64,000 nucleotides of DNA from CAWCDJ01 sp963836015 (GTDB taxonomy: Bacteria > Acidobacteriota > Terriglobia > Bryobacterales > Bryobacteraceae): positions 199,704 through 263,703 of the forward strand of contig CAWIIF010000011.1 of the NCBI GenBank assembly GCA_963836015.1, read 5' to 3'. Both the position numbers and the translations under genes were made by a program. The notes beneath the pieces were generated by a model that did no database searches, was not told the DNA's origin, and worked only from the letters and a program-made list of their open reading frames with translations. Shown here piece by piece: positions 7,838-17,888 of the stretch (position 1 is the first letter of the stretch; each line of letters starts with the position of its first letter).

Positions 7838-9343
7838 CTACCGCGGCGGCCCGATCTGCGCCTCGCGCGCCACATCTTCCTTCACCTGTTGATTGCGCTT
7901 GAGGATCTCCTGGTACTCCGCCATGGTGGCGCGGGCTTTAGCCTGCGCGCCGGAAGCCTGATAGGCGCGCGCCAACTGGTAGTGCAGGCTGCCATCGTCG
8001 TCCAGTTCGAGCGCCCGCTCCAGGTGCGGAACGGCTTCTTCGTTCTTGCCCAGCCGCGCTAGCGCCAAACCCAGCGAAGCGTCCGCCGCGCGCAGCGTCG
8101 AATCGGCCGCCAGCGCCGCCCGCAGGTAGGGCACCGCCTGTTCGGGCTGCTCCAACCGCAGCAGGCTGTCGCCGGCCATGAAGTTGATGTCGGGCGACCG
8201 TGGATCGGCCTTCAGCAACTGGACGGCCTGGTCGAGTGCCGCGTGGTAATCGGCGGCCATGAAGAGCGAGACCGCGAGCTCATGCTCCAGACGCGGATTG
8301 CCGGGCGAAAGTTCGAGCGCGGCGCGCCACTCCTTGACTGCTTCCAGATGCTGCCCCTGCGCCCGCGCGATATCGGCCTTCAACTGGTGCATCTCGACCG
8401 AGGGCGGTAGCTGTCCGAGGCGGAAGAACGCCTGGAGGGCCAACTCATTGGCCGCCTTCTCCTGCCAGAAGAGTGTCTCGGCCGAAGCCCCGGCCAGGGG
8501 TCCTTTGACCAGCTGCACGTCGTGTCCGGCCACAAACTCGCATTCCGCGGGATGCGTCTTGCAATCGGCCGGCGGGAGCGCCGTCTCTTTCGCATCTTCG
8601 GCGGCGGCCCAGTCGGGGTGGCCGGTCTTGCGATAGACACCCGCCAGCGAAGCGTGGATCCCGTGCAGCCTGGGCAACTGTTTCAGCACTTCGTTGTAGA
8701 AGAAAAAGGCGCTGCGATACTGGCGCCGCTGCACGCGGGTGTCGGCAACCAGGGCCGAGACGTAGGGCGAAGTCGGATCGATCTTCTGCAGCCTGTCGAA
8801 CGCGCCGCCGGCGAATCCCTGGTAGCTCATGCCGAGCCCGTACCATGCCCGCGCGTCGTTCGGCGCGGCGTCAGCGACCTCCCGATACCGAGATGCCGCG
8901 TCCGCGAAACGTCCGGCATCGAGCAACGCTGCCGCGAGCATGCCGCGAGCCTCGTGGTTCTTAGGCTCGGCCGCGACGACCTTTTCCAGGGGAGCGATGG
9001 CCAGCTTCGGTTCGTTCAGCGCCAGACGGGCCTGTGCCAGGGTGATCAGCGCAGGGAGGTGATTCGGTTGCGCCTTCAGTACCGCTTCCAGATGCGGGAT
9101 CGATGCCTGCTCGTGCCCCGCCATGTGTTCGGCGAGCCCCAGATTGAGCATCAGGCCGGGGTTCCCCGGCAGGGCTTTGACGAGGCGTTCGTAGATGGGA
9201 ATGGCCTGTTCGTACTGGCCGGCCGCCATCAGGTCGCGGGCGCGTTGGGAGTCCCGCGCCAGCTCTTCGGACTGAGCCCATAGACAAGCCCCAAAAGCGA
9301 AAAGGGCGAGCCGCATCGCGGCTCGCCCAACCCTAGGAGTCAT
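7838..9343 (-). CDS. Exported TPR-repeat protein
   Basis: 501 aa. Either start (9343 ATG, or an in-frame ATG at 9316 giving MRLALFAFGACLWAQ) yields a Sec signal peptide. The rest is a near-continuous array of TPRs (AGQYEQAIPIYERLVKALPGNP, AGHEQASIPHLEAVLKAQPNH, LGKNEEAVPHLERALELDDDG and others). It sits between an Oar-like receptor and a CRTAC1 protein, a three-gene arrangement common in this group of bacteria; the role is probably as a periplasmic scaffold. The first codons overlap a terminator-like hairpin (see 9304-9332), which may make its expression dependent on read-through. Confidence 0.85.
   Translation of the reverse strand: MTPRVGRAAMRLALFAFGACLWAQSEELARDSQRARDLMAAGQYEQAIPIYERLVKALPGNPGLMLNLGLAEHMAGHEQASIPHLEAVLKAQPNHLPALITLAQARLALNEPKLAIAPLEKVVAAEPKNHEARGMLAAALLDAGRFADAASRYREVADAAPNDARAWYGLGMSYQGFAGGAFDRLQKIDPTSPYVSALVADTRVQRRQYRSAFFFYNEVLKQLPRLHGIHASLAGVYRKTGHPDWAAAEDAKETALPPADCKTHPAECEFVAGHDVQLVKGPLAGASAETLFWQEKAANELALQAFFRLGQLPPSVEMHQLKADIARAQGQHLEAVKEWRAALELSPGNPRLEHELAVSLFMAADYHAALDQAVQLLKADPRSPDINFMAGDSLLRLEQPEQAVPYLRAALAADSTLRAADASLGLALARLGKNEEAVPHLERALELDDDGSLHYQLARAYQASGAQAKARATMAEYQEILKRNQQVKEDVAREAQIGPPR
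9304..9332 (-). terminator. Terminator-like hairpin overlapping the start of the TPR gene
   Basis: An 11-bp perfect stem, GGGCGAGCCGC / GCGGCTCGCCC, with a 3-nt loop (ATC). Reading the minus strand it is followed by TTTTCGCTTTT. This is a plausible intrinsic terminator for the receptor gene that ends at 9353. It lies inside the first 10-15 codons of the TPR gene. Confidence 0.55.
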
Positions 9344-9352
9344 GAACCTAAG

Positions 9353-12300
9353 TTACCACTGAAAGCGCAGGCCGAATCGGATCTGCCGCTCGCCGTAGGA
9401 ACTCCGGATGCTCATGAAGTTGGTCCCGCCCGTCACGCTGGTGCTGGCCGGACCGTTGAAGTGAGAAGTATTCGGGAGATTGTAGAACTCGCCCCTGAAC
9501 TGCATCTTGAGCCGCTCCTTGATGGCGAACTCGCGATTGATGGTCAGGTCCGTGTTCCACACGCCCGGATTGCGCAGGATGTTGCGGCCGCTGCTCCCGA
9601 AGGTGTTGATGATCCCCACTGAAGCGAAGGCGGTGGGATCGTAATAGACCGTCCCTGGGCCGACGTTGCCCGGCCGCGCAACCACCGATTTCACCTGATT
9701 TGCAGTCTGCAGGTTACTCTGGGCATTCAGAGCCGTCGAATCGCCGACTGTGAACGGGGTCCCCGTGTAAGCGGCCATCACACCGTTGACCTGCCAGCCG
9801 CCCAGGACCGCTGCCGGCACACCGGATTTCGCCAGCGTTTTGCCCTTGCCGAGCGGCAGTTCGTAGACCCAGCCGATCTGGAGGACCTGCGCGCGGTCGA
9901 AGCCCGCAACCGCGCGATTGCGTTGGAAGACCGGCGCCCAGTTCCAGTTCACGCTGGCCCAGCCGTCGTCATCCGTGTAGTCGATGGTTTTCGAATAGGT
10001 GTATGCGGCCTTGATCAGCAGGCCCTTAGAGAAGGATTTGTTGACCGCCACCTGGAGCGAGTTGTAGTTGGAACTGAGGTAGCCGTCCCACATGTTTGTG
10101 GCCACCGTGCGCCCGTAGGCAAGGTTATACGGCAGGTTCGCCTGGGTCGATCCCGGATAGCCGGCGTTGATGTCGTAGTCGGCCAGCAGGTGCGCCGTAT
10201 GGGATCCGACATAGCCAACGGACATCACGAAATCCTGCGGCAGCTTGCGTTCGATCGTCAGGTTCCAGGACTGCTCGTAGCCGCGGTGGACCTCGCCGCC
10301 CCAAGGGCTGCGTTCCGCGACGCCGCCGGGCAGTGTCACGACGCCGCTCGAAAGATCCGGTCCCACCACGTTGGGAACGCCCTGCTCGATCGTGCCCGCC
10401 CAAGAGTAGGCGTTCGGCGCGTTCTTGGCGGTGTCGATCACGAGCGGATACCAGCCGCGGAGCGGGCGCGAAAACGGAATCGGGTCGAAGTTGATGCCGT
10501 AACCCGAACGGATCACCGTCTTGTCGCCAAGGCGATAGGCGATACCGACGCGCGGGGCGAAGAGCTTGTGGCTCACCGTGATTCCCGCGTTTTCCGGAGT
10601 GTTGCCGCGGCCGCCCAGGAAGACCTGGTTGCTGACGGGGTCGTAGCGTTCGATGCCCTTGCCGGCGCGCGTCATGAGCGGATAAAACTCGTACCGCAGC
10701 CCGATATTGATCGTCAGGTTGCGGCTGACCTGCCAGCGGTCGCGAGCGTACCAGCCGAATTGCCATTCGCGGCCGGTCGAAAGGATGTACTGAAGGCTCT
10801 TATCCGTCGAGGTGTCGAGCCCGAGCAGGAAGGTCGCATAGCCGTTGTACTGGTTGGACGCCGGTCCGCCGCTGAGAGCGGTGGGGCCGCCGCCGAATCC
10901 GAGGTAGCCGCGTGGGCCATTCCCGATCTCCGGCTGCCAGTGGTTCAAGTGATGCCGGACCAGGTCGAAGCCGAAACGGAATTCGTGCGCGCCATGGACG
11001 TAGGTGATGTTATCGCTCTGGGTCCAGCTTTCCTCCACACGCGTCACCGGCATCCAACTGGGTACGCCGAAACCGTTGTAACTGCCGGGCCCGATGTTCG
11101 GGAAACCGCTCTGACGCGGGTCCGGACCGTTGGTGTTGGGGATGCCGAACTGCTGGCCATAGTTGGTGCCGTAATCGTTGGGGATCACCGACTGACCCTG
11201 GCGTTCATAGCCGAGCACGCCGTCGAGGATTACGTGCGGCGAGAATGTGTGCGTGTGCCCGATCGTCCCGACCTGGATCAGCGTGTTACCGAGGCCCGGG
11301 TCCGAGCCGCCGAGGCCCGATCCGCCGGCGATGCCGAACACAGCCTGGCCGCCCGCAGTCGCCCACATCCGGCCATAATGGCCCCAAATCGACTCTTTCT
11401 CGTTGAGGTTGAAGTTGATCTTGGCGTCGAAGTAGTTGCGATTCAAAATCGGGCCGCCCGCCGCGTAGTAGTTGTTGAGCGTTCCGCCGCCCGGAACATT
11501 CGGCAGAGGATAGTAGGACTGCAGCTTTAGCGTGATCGGGTCCAGCATGCTGGTAGGGATCTTATTTCCCGCAAACGGCTGACGCCCTGTGCCATCCGGG
11601 TTTCCTGTCGTCGGATTGTAGATGATGGTCGGGTACGCGCTGAAATCGCCGGCCCGCTGATCGGCGGTCGGAACCGAGTAGAACCCGGGCGATGCCTGCC
11701 GCTGCCGCGTGCCGTCATAGCTGAGGAAGTAGAACAGCCGGTTCTTCACGACGGGTCCGCCCACCGTCGCGCCGAAGTTGTTATAGATGCTCAGCGGTTT
11801 GGCCGTGCCCACCTGCTGGAAGAAGTTGCGCGCCTTCAGGTGCTGGTCGTCGTGGAACTCGTAGGCGCTGCCGTGGATATCGTTGGTGCCCGACTTGGTG
11901 ATCAGCGTGATCGCGGACGAGCCGGACATGCCCTGTTCGGCGTCGGCCGCGCTGGTGGTGATGTTGACGGTGTCGATCGTCTCTTCCGGAGCGACGTAAC
12001 CCACATGGTGAGGCAGCCAAACATTGACGCTGGCGGCGCCGTCGATGCGGGTGATGTTGGTCTGCGCGTTGCCGCCGTTGATGTGCGTCTGGAGCGCGCG
12101 GCCGGGCGTGTCTGTGATCGAGTTCTGGAATGCGGCGGGCGTGGCGCCCGGAACCAGGTTGATCAAGCTCTGGTAGTTGCGGTAGCCGCTGAGCGGCAGG
12201 CTGCTGATCTCTTTGGAAACGATCTCGGAGTGCGTGTCGGACTTGTCAGTCTGCAGCTCGACAGTGCTCGCTTCCACAGTGACCTGCTCGGTAAGCTGCC

Positions 12301-12652
12301 CGACCTCCAACCGCAAATCGACGCGGCCGACCGTGTTCGGGCTGACATCGACATTGTTCACCGCGGAGGTGCGGAAGCCTTTGGCTACAACCTTCAGGTC
12401 GTAGTTGCCAGGGAGCACGTTCCCAAACGAATAACGCCCACCTTGATCGGATGTGGTTTCACGGGATACGCCCGTGGCTTTACTCGTGATCGTGACCGTT
12501 GCGCCTGGAATTAAGGCTTGGCTCTGGTCTGTGACGGTGCCGACTACGGATCCGTAGAGCACCTGCGCGTGCGCCGAAGGACCGGCGACGCTGAAAAGCC
12601 ATACCAACAACAGCAAAGACAGGTATGGCAACACGAACTTTCTCGACTCCAT
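9353..12652 (-). CDS. Oar-like TonB-dependent outer-membrane receptor
   Basis: 1099 aa. A signal peptide (MESRKFVLPYLSLLLLVWLF, cleavage near AHAQ) is followed by a carboxypeptidase-regulatory-like beta-sandwich (about residues 30-120: VVGTVTDQSQALIPGATVTI ... GGRYSFGNVLPGNYDL), a plug-like region with ISSLPLSGYRNYQSL, and a large beta-barrel ending in an aromatic residue (FGLRFQW). This is the architecture of Myxococcus Oar-type receptors that are greatly expanded in Solibacter. The ligand is unknown; carbohydrates or peptides are likely. I chose the ATG at 12652 because GGGGAGGGG lies just upstream; a GTG 18 bp further out is less likely. The upstream 12653-12802 is AT-richer than average and probably holds the promoter. 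Confidence 0.9.
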   Translation of the reverse strand: MESRKFVLPYLSLLLLVWLFSVAGPSAHAQVLYGSVVGTVTDQSQALIPGATVTITSKATGVSRETTSDQGGRYSFGNVLPGNYDLKVVAKGFRTSAVNNVDVSPNTVGRVDLRLEVGQLTEQVTVEASTVELQTDKSDTHSEIVSKEISSLPLSGYRNYQSLINLVPGATPAAFQNSITDTPGRALQTHINGGNAQTNITRIDGAASVNVWLPHHVGYVAPEETIDTVNITTSAADAEQGMSGSSAITLITKSGTNDIHGSAYEFHDDQHLKARNFFQQVGTAKPLSIYNNFGATVGGPVVKNRLFYFLSYDGTRQRQASPGFYSVPTADQRAGDFSAYPTIIYNPTTGNPDGTGRQPFAGNKIPTSMLDPITLKLQSYYPLPNVPGGGTLNNYYAAGGPILNRNYFDAKINFNLNEKESIWGHYGRMWATAGGQAVFGIAGGSGLGGSDPGLGNTLIQVGTIGHTHTFSPHVILDGVLGYERQGQSVIPNDYGTNYGQQFGIPNTNGPDPRQSGFPNIGPGSYNGFGVPSWMPVTRVEESWTQSDNITYVHGAHEFRFGFDLVRHHLNHWQPEIGNGPRGYLGFGGGPTALSGGPASNQYNGYATFLLGLDTSTDKSLQYILSTGREWQFGWYARDRWQVSRNLTINIGLRYEFYPLMTRAGKGIERYDPVSNQVFLGGRGNTPENAGITVSHKLFAPRVGIAYRLGDKTVIRSGYGINFDPIPFSRPLRGWYPLVIDTAKNAPNAYSWAGTIEQGVPNVVGPDLSSGVVTLPGGVAERSPWGGEVHRGYEQSWNLTIERKLPQDFVMSVGYVGSHTAHLLADYDINAGYPGSTQANLPYNLAYGRTVATNMWDGYLSSNYNSLQVAVNKSFSKGLLIKAAYTYSKTIDYTDDDGWASVNWNWAPVFQRNRAVAGFDRAQVLQIGWVYELPLGKGKTLAKSGVPAAVLGGWQVNGVMAAYTGTPFTVGDSTALNAQSNLQTANQVKSVVARPGNVGPGTVYYDPTAFASVGIINTFGSSGRNILRNPGVWNTDLTINREFAIKERLKMQFRGEFYNLPNTSHFNGPASTSVTGGTNFMSIRSSYGERQIRFGLRFQW

Positions 12653-12802
12653 TACCCCTCCCCAATTCACCAGCGGCCACTATGGCGCTGTGAAACTGAC
12701 AGCAAGATACTGTGAAGATTTATAATGCTTTTCTACTATCGAAGTCAAGGAAAATCGCGCAAACAGCCGATTTCCGAAAATCGTGGGAGTGGTTTGGAGG
12801 CG

Positions 12803-14752
12803 TTATCCGTAGCAGCGAATTTCGAAAATGCGCGCCAGTCGGTCGCCGTTGGTGGCGTTGATTTCCACTCGAAGCGATCGTACTTCCATGCGATCGAAGC
12901 GATGGCGGCTCAGCCGTTGGAAGTTGCCCGCGACGGAAGCGATTTGGCGAACTTCCCCGGCTGACGTGCGGCAGATAACTACGTAGTCCTTGACGGTTTC
13001 CGGTTGCGGGGCCCGCAATAAATTGATGTTCTGCGTCTCCTGGGCGCTGAGCGTCAACTGCCTGCGAAAGCCGCTGTCGAAGGTAAGCTGCACTTCGCGG
13101 AGGTGCTGGGGTTTCGCCCAGCGCAGCTCGATCCACGCGGGCTCGCCCGCGGCAACCGGCGCCGCCCAATGATGAACCACCACCGGCTCTCCGTGAGCGT
13201 CGGGAATGTCGCGGGTGAAACCATCGAGCACCAGCGCGGCCTTGGCGTTGCCCTCTTCGGCCGATGCGTTTACACTTGCTACGCGGGCGAGGTCGAGCGG
13301 GTCCTGATTTTTGCGGCCTTTGATCGTCTGGTCGTCGCGCAGCAGCGTCTCCTGCAGGCGGGCCACCTGCTTCGCGTCTCCCGCCAACTCCCGCGGAGTG
13401 ATTCCGGCCTCGACGCACCGGGCGGCGGCAGTCCCGATGGCTTGCCCCTCCACAGCACAGGTGGCCATCACGCGGGCCGACGTGAAGGCTACATAACTGG
13501 CGCTGATGTTGCGTCCCGCCATAAAAAGGTTCCGGATATTGCGGCTGTAGAGCGAGCGCAGCGGGATATCGTAGACCTCGGGAGGCTTGAGCGTGGTGTT
13601 GGGCGGGAGATCGGGACGGTCGAAGCCTTCGGGCGGATGGGCGTCCATCGGCCACCCGCCGATGGCGACCGCATCGGGGAGGCTCCCCTTCATCAGGTCA
13701 TGCTGCGTGAGAACATAATCGCCCAGCAGGCGGCGGCTGCCGCGTTTGCCGGGCATCATCCCGACCCAGTCCATCGCCCAGTAGCGGCTGTCCGGGAACT
13801 CGCCGCTGTTCTTGATGTAATCCCAGACCCCCATGACGATCGAGAGCAGCTCGAACCGGATGCGCTCATTGTCGGCGATAACGTCCTTGTCGCCGCCCCA
13901 CTCGATCCACCAGTAGCCGTACTCCCAACTGGTGATGCCGCGATGCAGTAACTGGGCCTTGGTGATCTTGCGCGCCCACTTGGGCGGAGTGAACGGCATG
14001 GGCGTATGGAACAGGCGCGAGGTGAACAGGATGCTCGAGCCGAGCGTGCGATTGTCGGGCGACTCCGGGGCGAGCGGCTCGTCGAACTCGGAACGCGCTT
14101 CGCGGCCGGTGCGCAGGTCGGCGCCGGCTTCCAGGGCCAGACGCGAATCGCCGGTACAGTCGCAGAAGATGCGGGCGCGGATGCGGTAGAGGTGCTCGCT
14201 CTTGTCGCAGCGCGCCGTGGCTTCGGTGATACGGCCATCCTGGACGGTGGCGGAGCAGAGTATGGTTTCGAGCAGCAGCGTGATGTTGGGCTCGCTGACC
14301 ACCTTGTCATAAAGCAGCAGGTCCCACAGCTCGAACGAGCGCTGCGGATTGTTTACGGCGTCCGCCAGGCGCAGTTCTTCGAGAATGCCTCCCTCGCGCC
14401 AGCCCGGCCGGCCGGTGTGGCAATTCGCGCCGACCACGTGCATCTTCACTTCGCTCGAAGAGTTGCCGCCCAGGCGCGAACGGTCCTGCACCAGCACCAC
14501 GCGCGCGCCGTGGCGGGCGGCGGCGATGGCCGCGCAAACACCCGCCAGGCCGCCGCCGGCGACAAGCACATCGGCATCCAGATCCACCTGCCGCATGTGG
14601 GGCTCGCTGCGGGCGAACGGCGCGTCGAGCGGCGCGACGCGTTCGAAATCGGGATGAGCGGGAGGGGCGGTTTGGGATTGGGCGTCGTCCGCGAGCACGA
14701 TCAGCGAATAACCGCCGAGCCCGCAACGGGTGAAGAAATCGCGCCGGTTCAC
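12803..14752 (-). CDS. Tat-exported FAD-dependent oxidoreductase (FAD_oxidored / PF12831 type)
   Basis: 649 aa. The N-terminus has a Tat signal with NRRDFFTRCG. A dinucleotide-binding Rossmann motif follows (DVLVAGGGLAGVCAAIAAARHG, cut here as VLVAGGGLAG, about residues 60-70) with the NSSSEVKMHVVGA stretch typical of large secreted FAD-dependent oxidoreductases, and CDCTGDSRLALEAGAD near residue 190. The last ~130 residues form a beta-rich carbohydrate-binding-like tail (QLTLSAQETQNINL ... RVEINATNGD). The substrate is unknown; genes of this family occur next to sulfatases and glycoside catabolism genes in this group, as here. 27 bp separate it from the acyl-CoA ligase gene upstream. Confidence 0.85.
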   Translation of the reverse strand: MNRRDFFTRCGLGGYSLIVLADDAQSQTAPPAHPDFERVAPLDAPFARSEPHMRQVDLDADVLVAGGGLAGVCAAIAAARHGARVVLVQDRSRLGGNSSSEVKMHVVGANCHTGRPGWREGGILEELRLADAVNNPQRSFELWDLLLYDKVVSEPNITLLLETILCSATVQDGRITEATARCDKSEHLYRIRARIFCDCTGDSRLALEAGADLRTGREARSEFDEPLAPESPDNRTLGSSILFTSRLFHTPMPFTPPKWARKITKAQLLHRGITSWEYGYWWIEWGGDKDVIADNERIRFELLSIVMGVWDYIKNSGEFPDSRYWAMDWVGMMPGKRGSRRLLGDYVLTQHDLMKGSLPDAVAIGGWPMDAHPPEGFDRPDLPPNTTLKPPEVYDIPLRSLYSRNIRNLFMAGRNISASYVAFTSARVMATCAVEGQAIGTAAARCVEAGITPRELAGDAKQVARLQETLLRDDQTIKGRKNQDPLDLARVASVNASAEEGNAKAALVLDGFTRDIPDAHGEPVVVHHWAAPVAAGEPAWIELRWAKPQHLREVQLTFDSGFRRQLTLSAQETQNINLLRAPQPETVKDYVVICRTSAGEVRQIASVAGNFQRLSRHRFDRMEVRSLRVEINATNGDRLARIFEIRCYG

Positions 14753-14779
14753 AATCGTATTCTATTCCCAATGCGCGGG

Positions 14780-16426
14780 CTACGCCGTTTCCTGGCGGGC
14801 GATAGCCTCCAGGCCGCGCTCGCGGATCTCCTGATCGCGGATCAGGAACTTCTGGACCTTCTTGCTGACCGTCATCGGGAAGGAGTCCACAAAGCGGACA
14901 TATTGCGGAACCTTGAAGTAGGCGATCGTCCCCCGGCAGAAGTCGCGAATCTCTTCGGCGGTGGCCTGTTCGCCGGTCTTCAACTGCACCCAGGCCAGGA
15001 CGGTTTCGCCGAGTTTGGCATCGGGAATCCCGACCACGTAAACATCGGCGACCTTGGGATGGGTGTGCAGGAAGTCCTCGACCTCGCGCGGATAAATATT
15101 CTCGCCGCCGCGGATGATGGTGTCCTTGGCGCGCCCCTTGAAGCTGATATATCCGTCCGGCCGCATCACCGCGAGGTCGCCCGTGTGCAGCCAGCCGTCG
15201 CTGTCGATCGCCTCGGCCGTACTTTGCGGATCGGCGTCATAACCTTTCATCACCAGGTAGCCGCGCGTACAAAGCTCGCCCTGCTGCCCGATAGGGAGCC
15301 GGGCGCGCGTTTCGGGATCGATGATCTGCACCTCGGTATTGGCCAGCGGCGCGCCCACCGTGGTGACGCGGAGCTCGAACGGATCGTCGATATTCGACAT
15401 CGTAATGACCGGCGAGGATTCCGTCTGGCCATACGGGATGGTCATCCGCTCGATGTGCATCCGCTCTCCCACGCGCTTCATCAGCTCGATGGGGCAGGGC
15501 GCGCCCGACATCACGCCCTTTCGAAGCGAGCTGCAATCGAAGCGGTCGAACTCGGGATGCTCCAGCTCCGAGATGAACATGGTGGGCACGCCGTAGAGCG
15601 TGGTGGCGCGCTCCCGGTGTACCGCCTCGAGAGTGGCCAGGGCGTCGAACTGCGCCGAGGGCAGAATCAGCGCCGCGCCATTGACCACCGAGACCATGGA
15701 GCCGATCACCGATCCGAAACAATGGTAGAGGGGGACGGGCGCGCAGATGCGGTCGTTTTCCGTGCAGCGGAGCGCGATTCCGATCGCCATGCCGTTGTTG
15801 AGCAGGTTGCGATGCGTCAGCATCACGCCCTTGGGAGAGCCCGTGGTGCCGGAAGTGTATTGGATGTTGGCGACGTCGTCCGGCGTGCCGGCATGCTCCG
15901 GATGGTCGCGGCCGCAATCGAGCATCTCCCGCCAGGAGTCTTCGCCCAGCCACACCACATGCTCGAGCGGCAGCCGGTCGCCGTCGCGGGAGTTGTGGAG
16001 GATCTCGCGATAGTTCGCGCGCGAATCCGACGCATGCAGGAAGAGGGCGCGGATGTGCGACCTTTGCAGAACGAAGCGAAGCTCGTGCGAGCGGTAGGCC
16101 GGGTTGACGTTGACCAGAATGAGCCCGGCGCGGGCAGTCGCGTACTGGAGCAGCACCCATTCGAGACAGTTGCTGGCCCAGATGCCGATGCGGTCTCCGG
16201 CATTGAGGCCCAGGGCGGCGAGCCCGCGCGCGGTGCGCGTAACTTCCGCATCCAGTTCACTCCAGGTGAGGTGGACGTTCTGGTGGCAGACCACCAGCGC
16301 CTCGCGGCCGGGGAAACGCGCCGCGGCGTGGCTGAGCGCCTGGGAGAGAGTCCGTTCGAGGAGAGGCACGTCCGCCCCGCGCCGGTAGCTGAGCGAGGCC
16401 GACTCAGGCTGAGGCACGGAAGTCAT
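14780..16426 (-). CDS. AMP-binding acyl-CoA synthetase (FadD-like)
   Basis: 548 aa, usual length for fatty or aryl acyl-CoA ligases. It has the P-loop signature YTSGTTGSPKGVMLTHRN (about residues 190-208), the YGQTESSP core, the hinge DGWLHTGDLAVMRPDGYISFKGRAKD (TGDL and GRxKD present), IIRGGENIYPREVE, and the C-terminal catalytic Lys in TVSKKVQKF. It activates a carboxylic acid with ATP and couples it to CoA; chain length is not predictable. An in-frame GTG 6 bp upstream (16432) is a possible alternative start; no strong Shine-Dalgarno is visible for either. Confidence 0.92.
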   Translation of the reverse strand: MTSVPQPESASLSYRRGADVPLLERTLSQALSHAAARFPGREALVVCHQNVHLTWSELDAEVTRTARGLAALGLNAGDRIGIWASNCLEWVLLQYATARAGLILVNVNPAYRSHELRFVLQRSHIRALFLHASDSRANYREILHNSRDGDRLPLEHVVWLGEDSWREMLDCGRDHPEHAGTPDDVANIQYTSGTTGSPKGVMLTHRNLLNNGMAIGIALRCTENDRICAPVPLYHCFGSVIGSMVSVVNGAALILPSAQFDALATLEAVHRERATTLYGVPTMFISELEHPEFDRFDCSSLRKGVMSGAPCPIELMKRVGERMHIERMTIPYGQTESSPVITMSNIDDPFELRVTTVGAPLANTEVQIIDPETRARLPIGQQGELCTRGYLVMKGYDADPQSTAEAIDSDGWLHTGDLAVMRPDGYISFKGRAKDTIIRGGENIYPREVEDFLHTHPKVADVYVVGIPDAKLGETVLAWVQLKTGEQATAEEIRDFCRGTIAYFKVPQYVRFVDSFPMTVSKKVQKFLIRDQEIRERGLEAIARQETA

Positions 16427-16473
16427 GTTCACGAAGGTACAGTGTATCGCAAGGAAGCCTGCCTGCTGGAGCG

Positions 16474-17886
16474 TCAGGGGTTGAGATCGTCGCCCAGTTC
16501 CCGCTGAAATCGCCGCAGACGCTGCTCCAACTGGCGGCGCAGCGCGGCATGCTCAGGCCGATCGGCCAGGTTGGTGATCTCCCACGGGTCCCGGTCGATA
16601 TCGAAGAGCTGCGTGACGCGGGCTTGCGGGTAGTGGATCAGCTTGTGCTCCCGGGTGCGTACAGCGCGCTGGAAGCCGCGGTACCAGCTAAAGATCGCGT
16701 CGTGCTTCTCGCCTCCGCCGCCTTTCAGCAGGTCCGCGAGGCTCGGGAATTCCACGGTCCTTGGCGGATCGACGCCCGCCAGCTCGCAGGTGGTGGCGAA
16801 TAAGCTGTGCTGATACACCAGGGCATCCACGCGCATGCCCTCCGGCACGCCGGGCCCGGCAATCAGCAGGGGCATTCGGATGCTGTGGTCGTACATGTTC
16901 TGTTTGCCCATCAGTCCGTGCTGCCCCACCGCCAGCCCGTGGTCGCCGGTGAAGATGACGTAGGTGTTGGCGGCTTTGCCGGATTTCTCGAGAGCCTCGA
17001 GGATGCGGCCGATCTGCGCATCCATGTACGTGGTGTGCGCGTAATACTCGGAGCGGTGCAGCCGCACTGCCTCCCTGGTGCGCGGAAAGGGAGCCAGCAA
17101 TTCGTCCCGTATGCGGCTGTCGCCCTGGTCGAAGGGATGTTCGGGCAGGTAGTTGGGCGGGATTTCGATGCGCTCGCGCGGGTAGCGCTCCACGAACTCG
17201 CGCGGAGCCTGCCGCGGATCGTGCGGCGAGTTGAAGCCCACATACATGAAAAAAGGAGTGGAGCGTTTGGCGGCCTTCCGCAGCAGGTAATCGACGGCGC
17301 CATCCGCCCACACCGCGGCGGAATGCCGGATCTCGTCGCGCGGCGCATTCTCCCACAACCCGGTATGCAGCCACTGGCCGCCGAGCGAGGTGTCCCACGG
17401 ACTCCACGTGTTTCCAGCGCCCGGCCGGCCGTAGGCCGACGGCCCCGATTCGAACATGCCCGGCGCCACCGGCCCCATTTCCTGGAAGCTGCGCTGCAGT
17501 GTAGTGGGGTCGAGGTGCCACTTCCCGACGATGAAAGTGTCGTAGCCCGCCCTGCCCATGGTCTGGCCCCACAACGGAGTGTCGTCCACCTGCTTCTGCG
17601 CGCGGAACGCGGTGAGCCCGGTGTTCAGCATCGTGCGGCTGGCGATGCACACCGCGGGGGACCACGAACCCTGGTGAAAGGCGTGCGTGAATGCGCACCC
17701 CGAGCGGCAGACGCGGTCCAGGTTGGGCGTCTGGACCTCCGGGTTGTTCAAGGTGTGAATGCCGCGGAAGGTCAGGTCATCGGCAATTAGCACCAGGAAA
17801 TTCGGCCGCTGGCCGGCGGCATCCGCGCGCCCTCGGGTGGCCAGTTCGAGGGCGGCGGCTGACTTCAGAAAGTCGCGGCGATGCAT
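16474..17886 (-). CDS. Tat-exported sulfatase (type I, formylglycine-dependent)
   Basis: 470 aa with a Tat signal (HRRDFLKSAAAL). The metal site DD (LIADDLTFRG) is near residue 36, the formylglycine signature is VCIASRTMLNTG with C-x-A-x-R (about residues 81-92), and GDHGLAVGQHGLMGK is near 315 for the second metal pair. The protein would need an FGE maturase, which is not in this window. The family hydrolyses sulfate esters of glycans. It follows the second sulfatase by 2 bp (TAA-GC-ATG), so both are in one transcript and may act sequentially on a sulfated polymer. Confidence 0.92.
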   Translation of the reverse strand: MHRRDFLKSAAALELATRGRADAAGQRPNFLVLIADDLTFRGIHTLNNPEVQTPNLDRVCRSGCAFTHAFHQGSWSPAVCIASRTMLNTGLTAFRAQKQVDDTPLWGQTMGRAGYDTFIVGKWHLDPTTLQRSFQEMGPVAPGMFESGPSAYGRPGAGNTWSPWDTSLGGQWLHTGLWENAPRDEIRHSAAVWADGAVDYLLRKAAKRSTPFFMYVGFNSPHDPRQAPREFVERYPRERIEIPPNYLPEHPFDQGDSRIRDELLAPFPRTREAVRLHRSEYYAHTTYMDAQIGRILEALEKSGKAANTYVIFTGDHGLAVGQHGLMGKQNMYDHSIRMPLLIAGPGVPEGMRVDALVYQHSLFATTCELAGVDPPRTVEFPSLADLLKGGGGEKHDAIFSWYRGFQRAVRTREHKLIHYPQARVTQLFDIDRDPWEITNLADRPEHAALRRQLEQRLRRFQRELGDDLNP

Positions 17887-17888
17887 GC

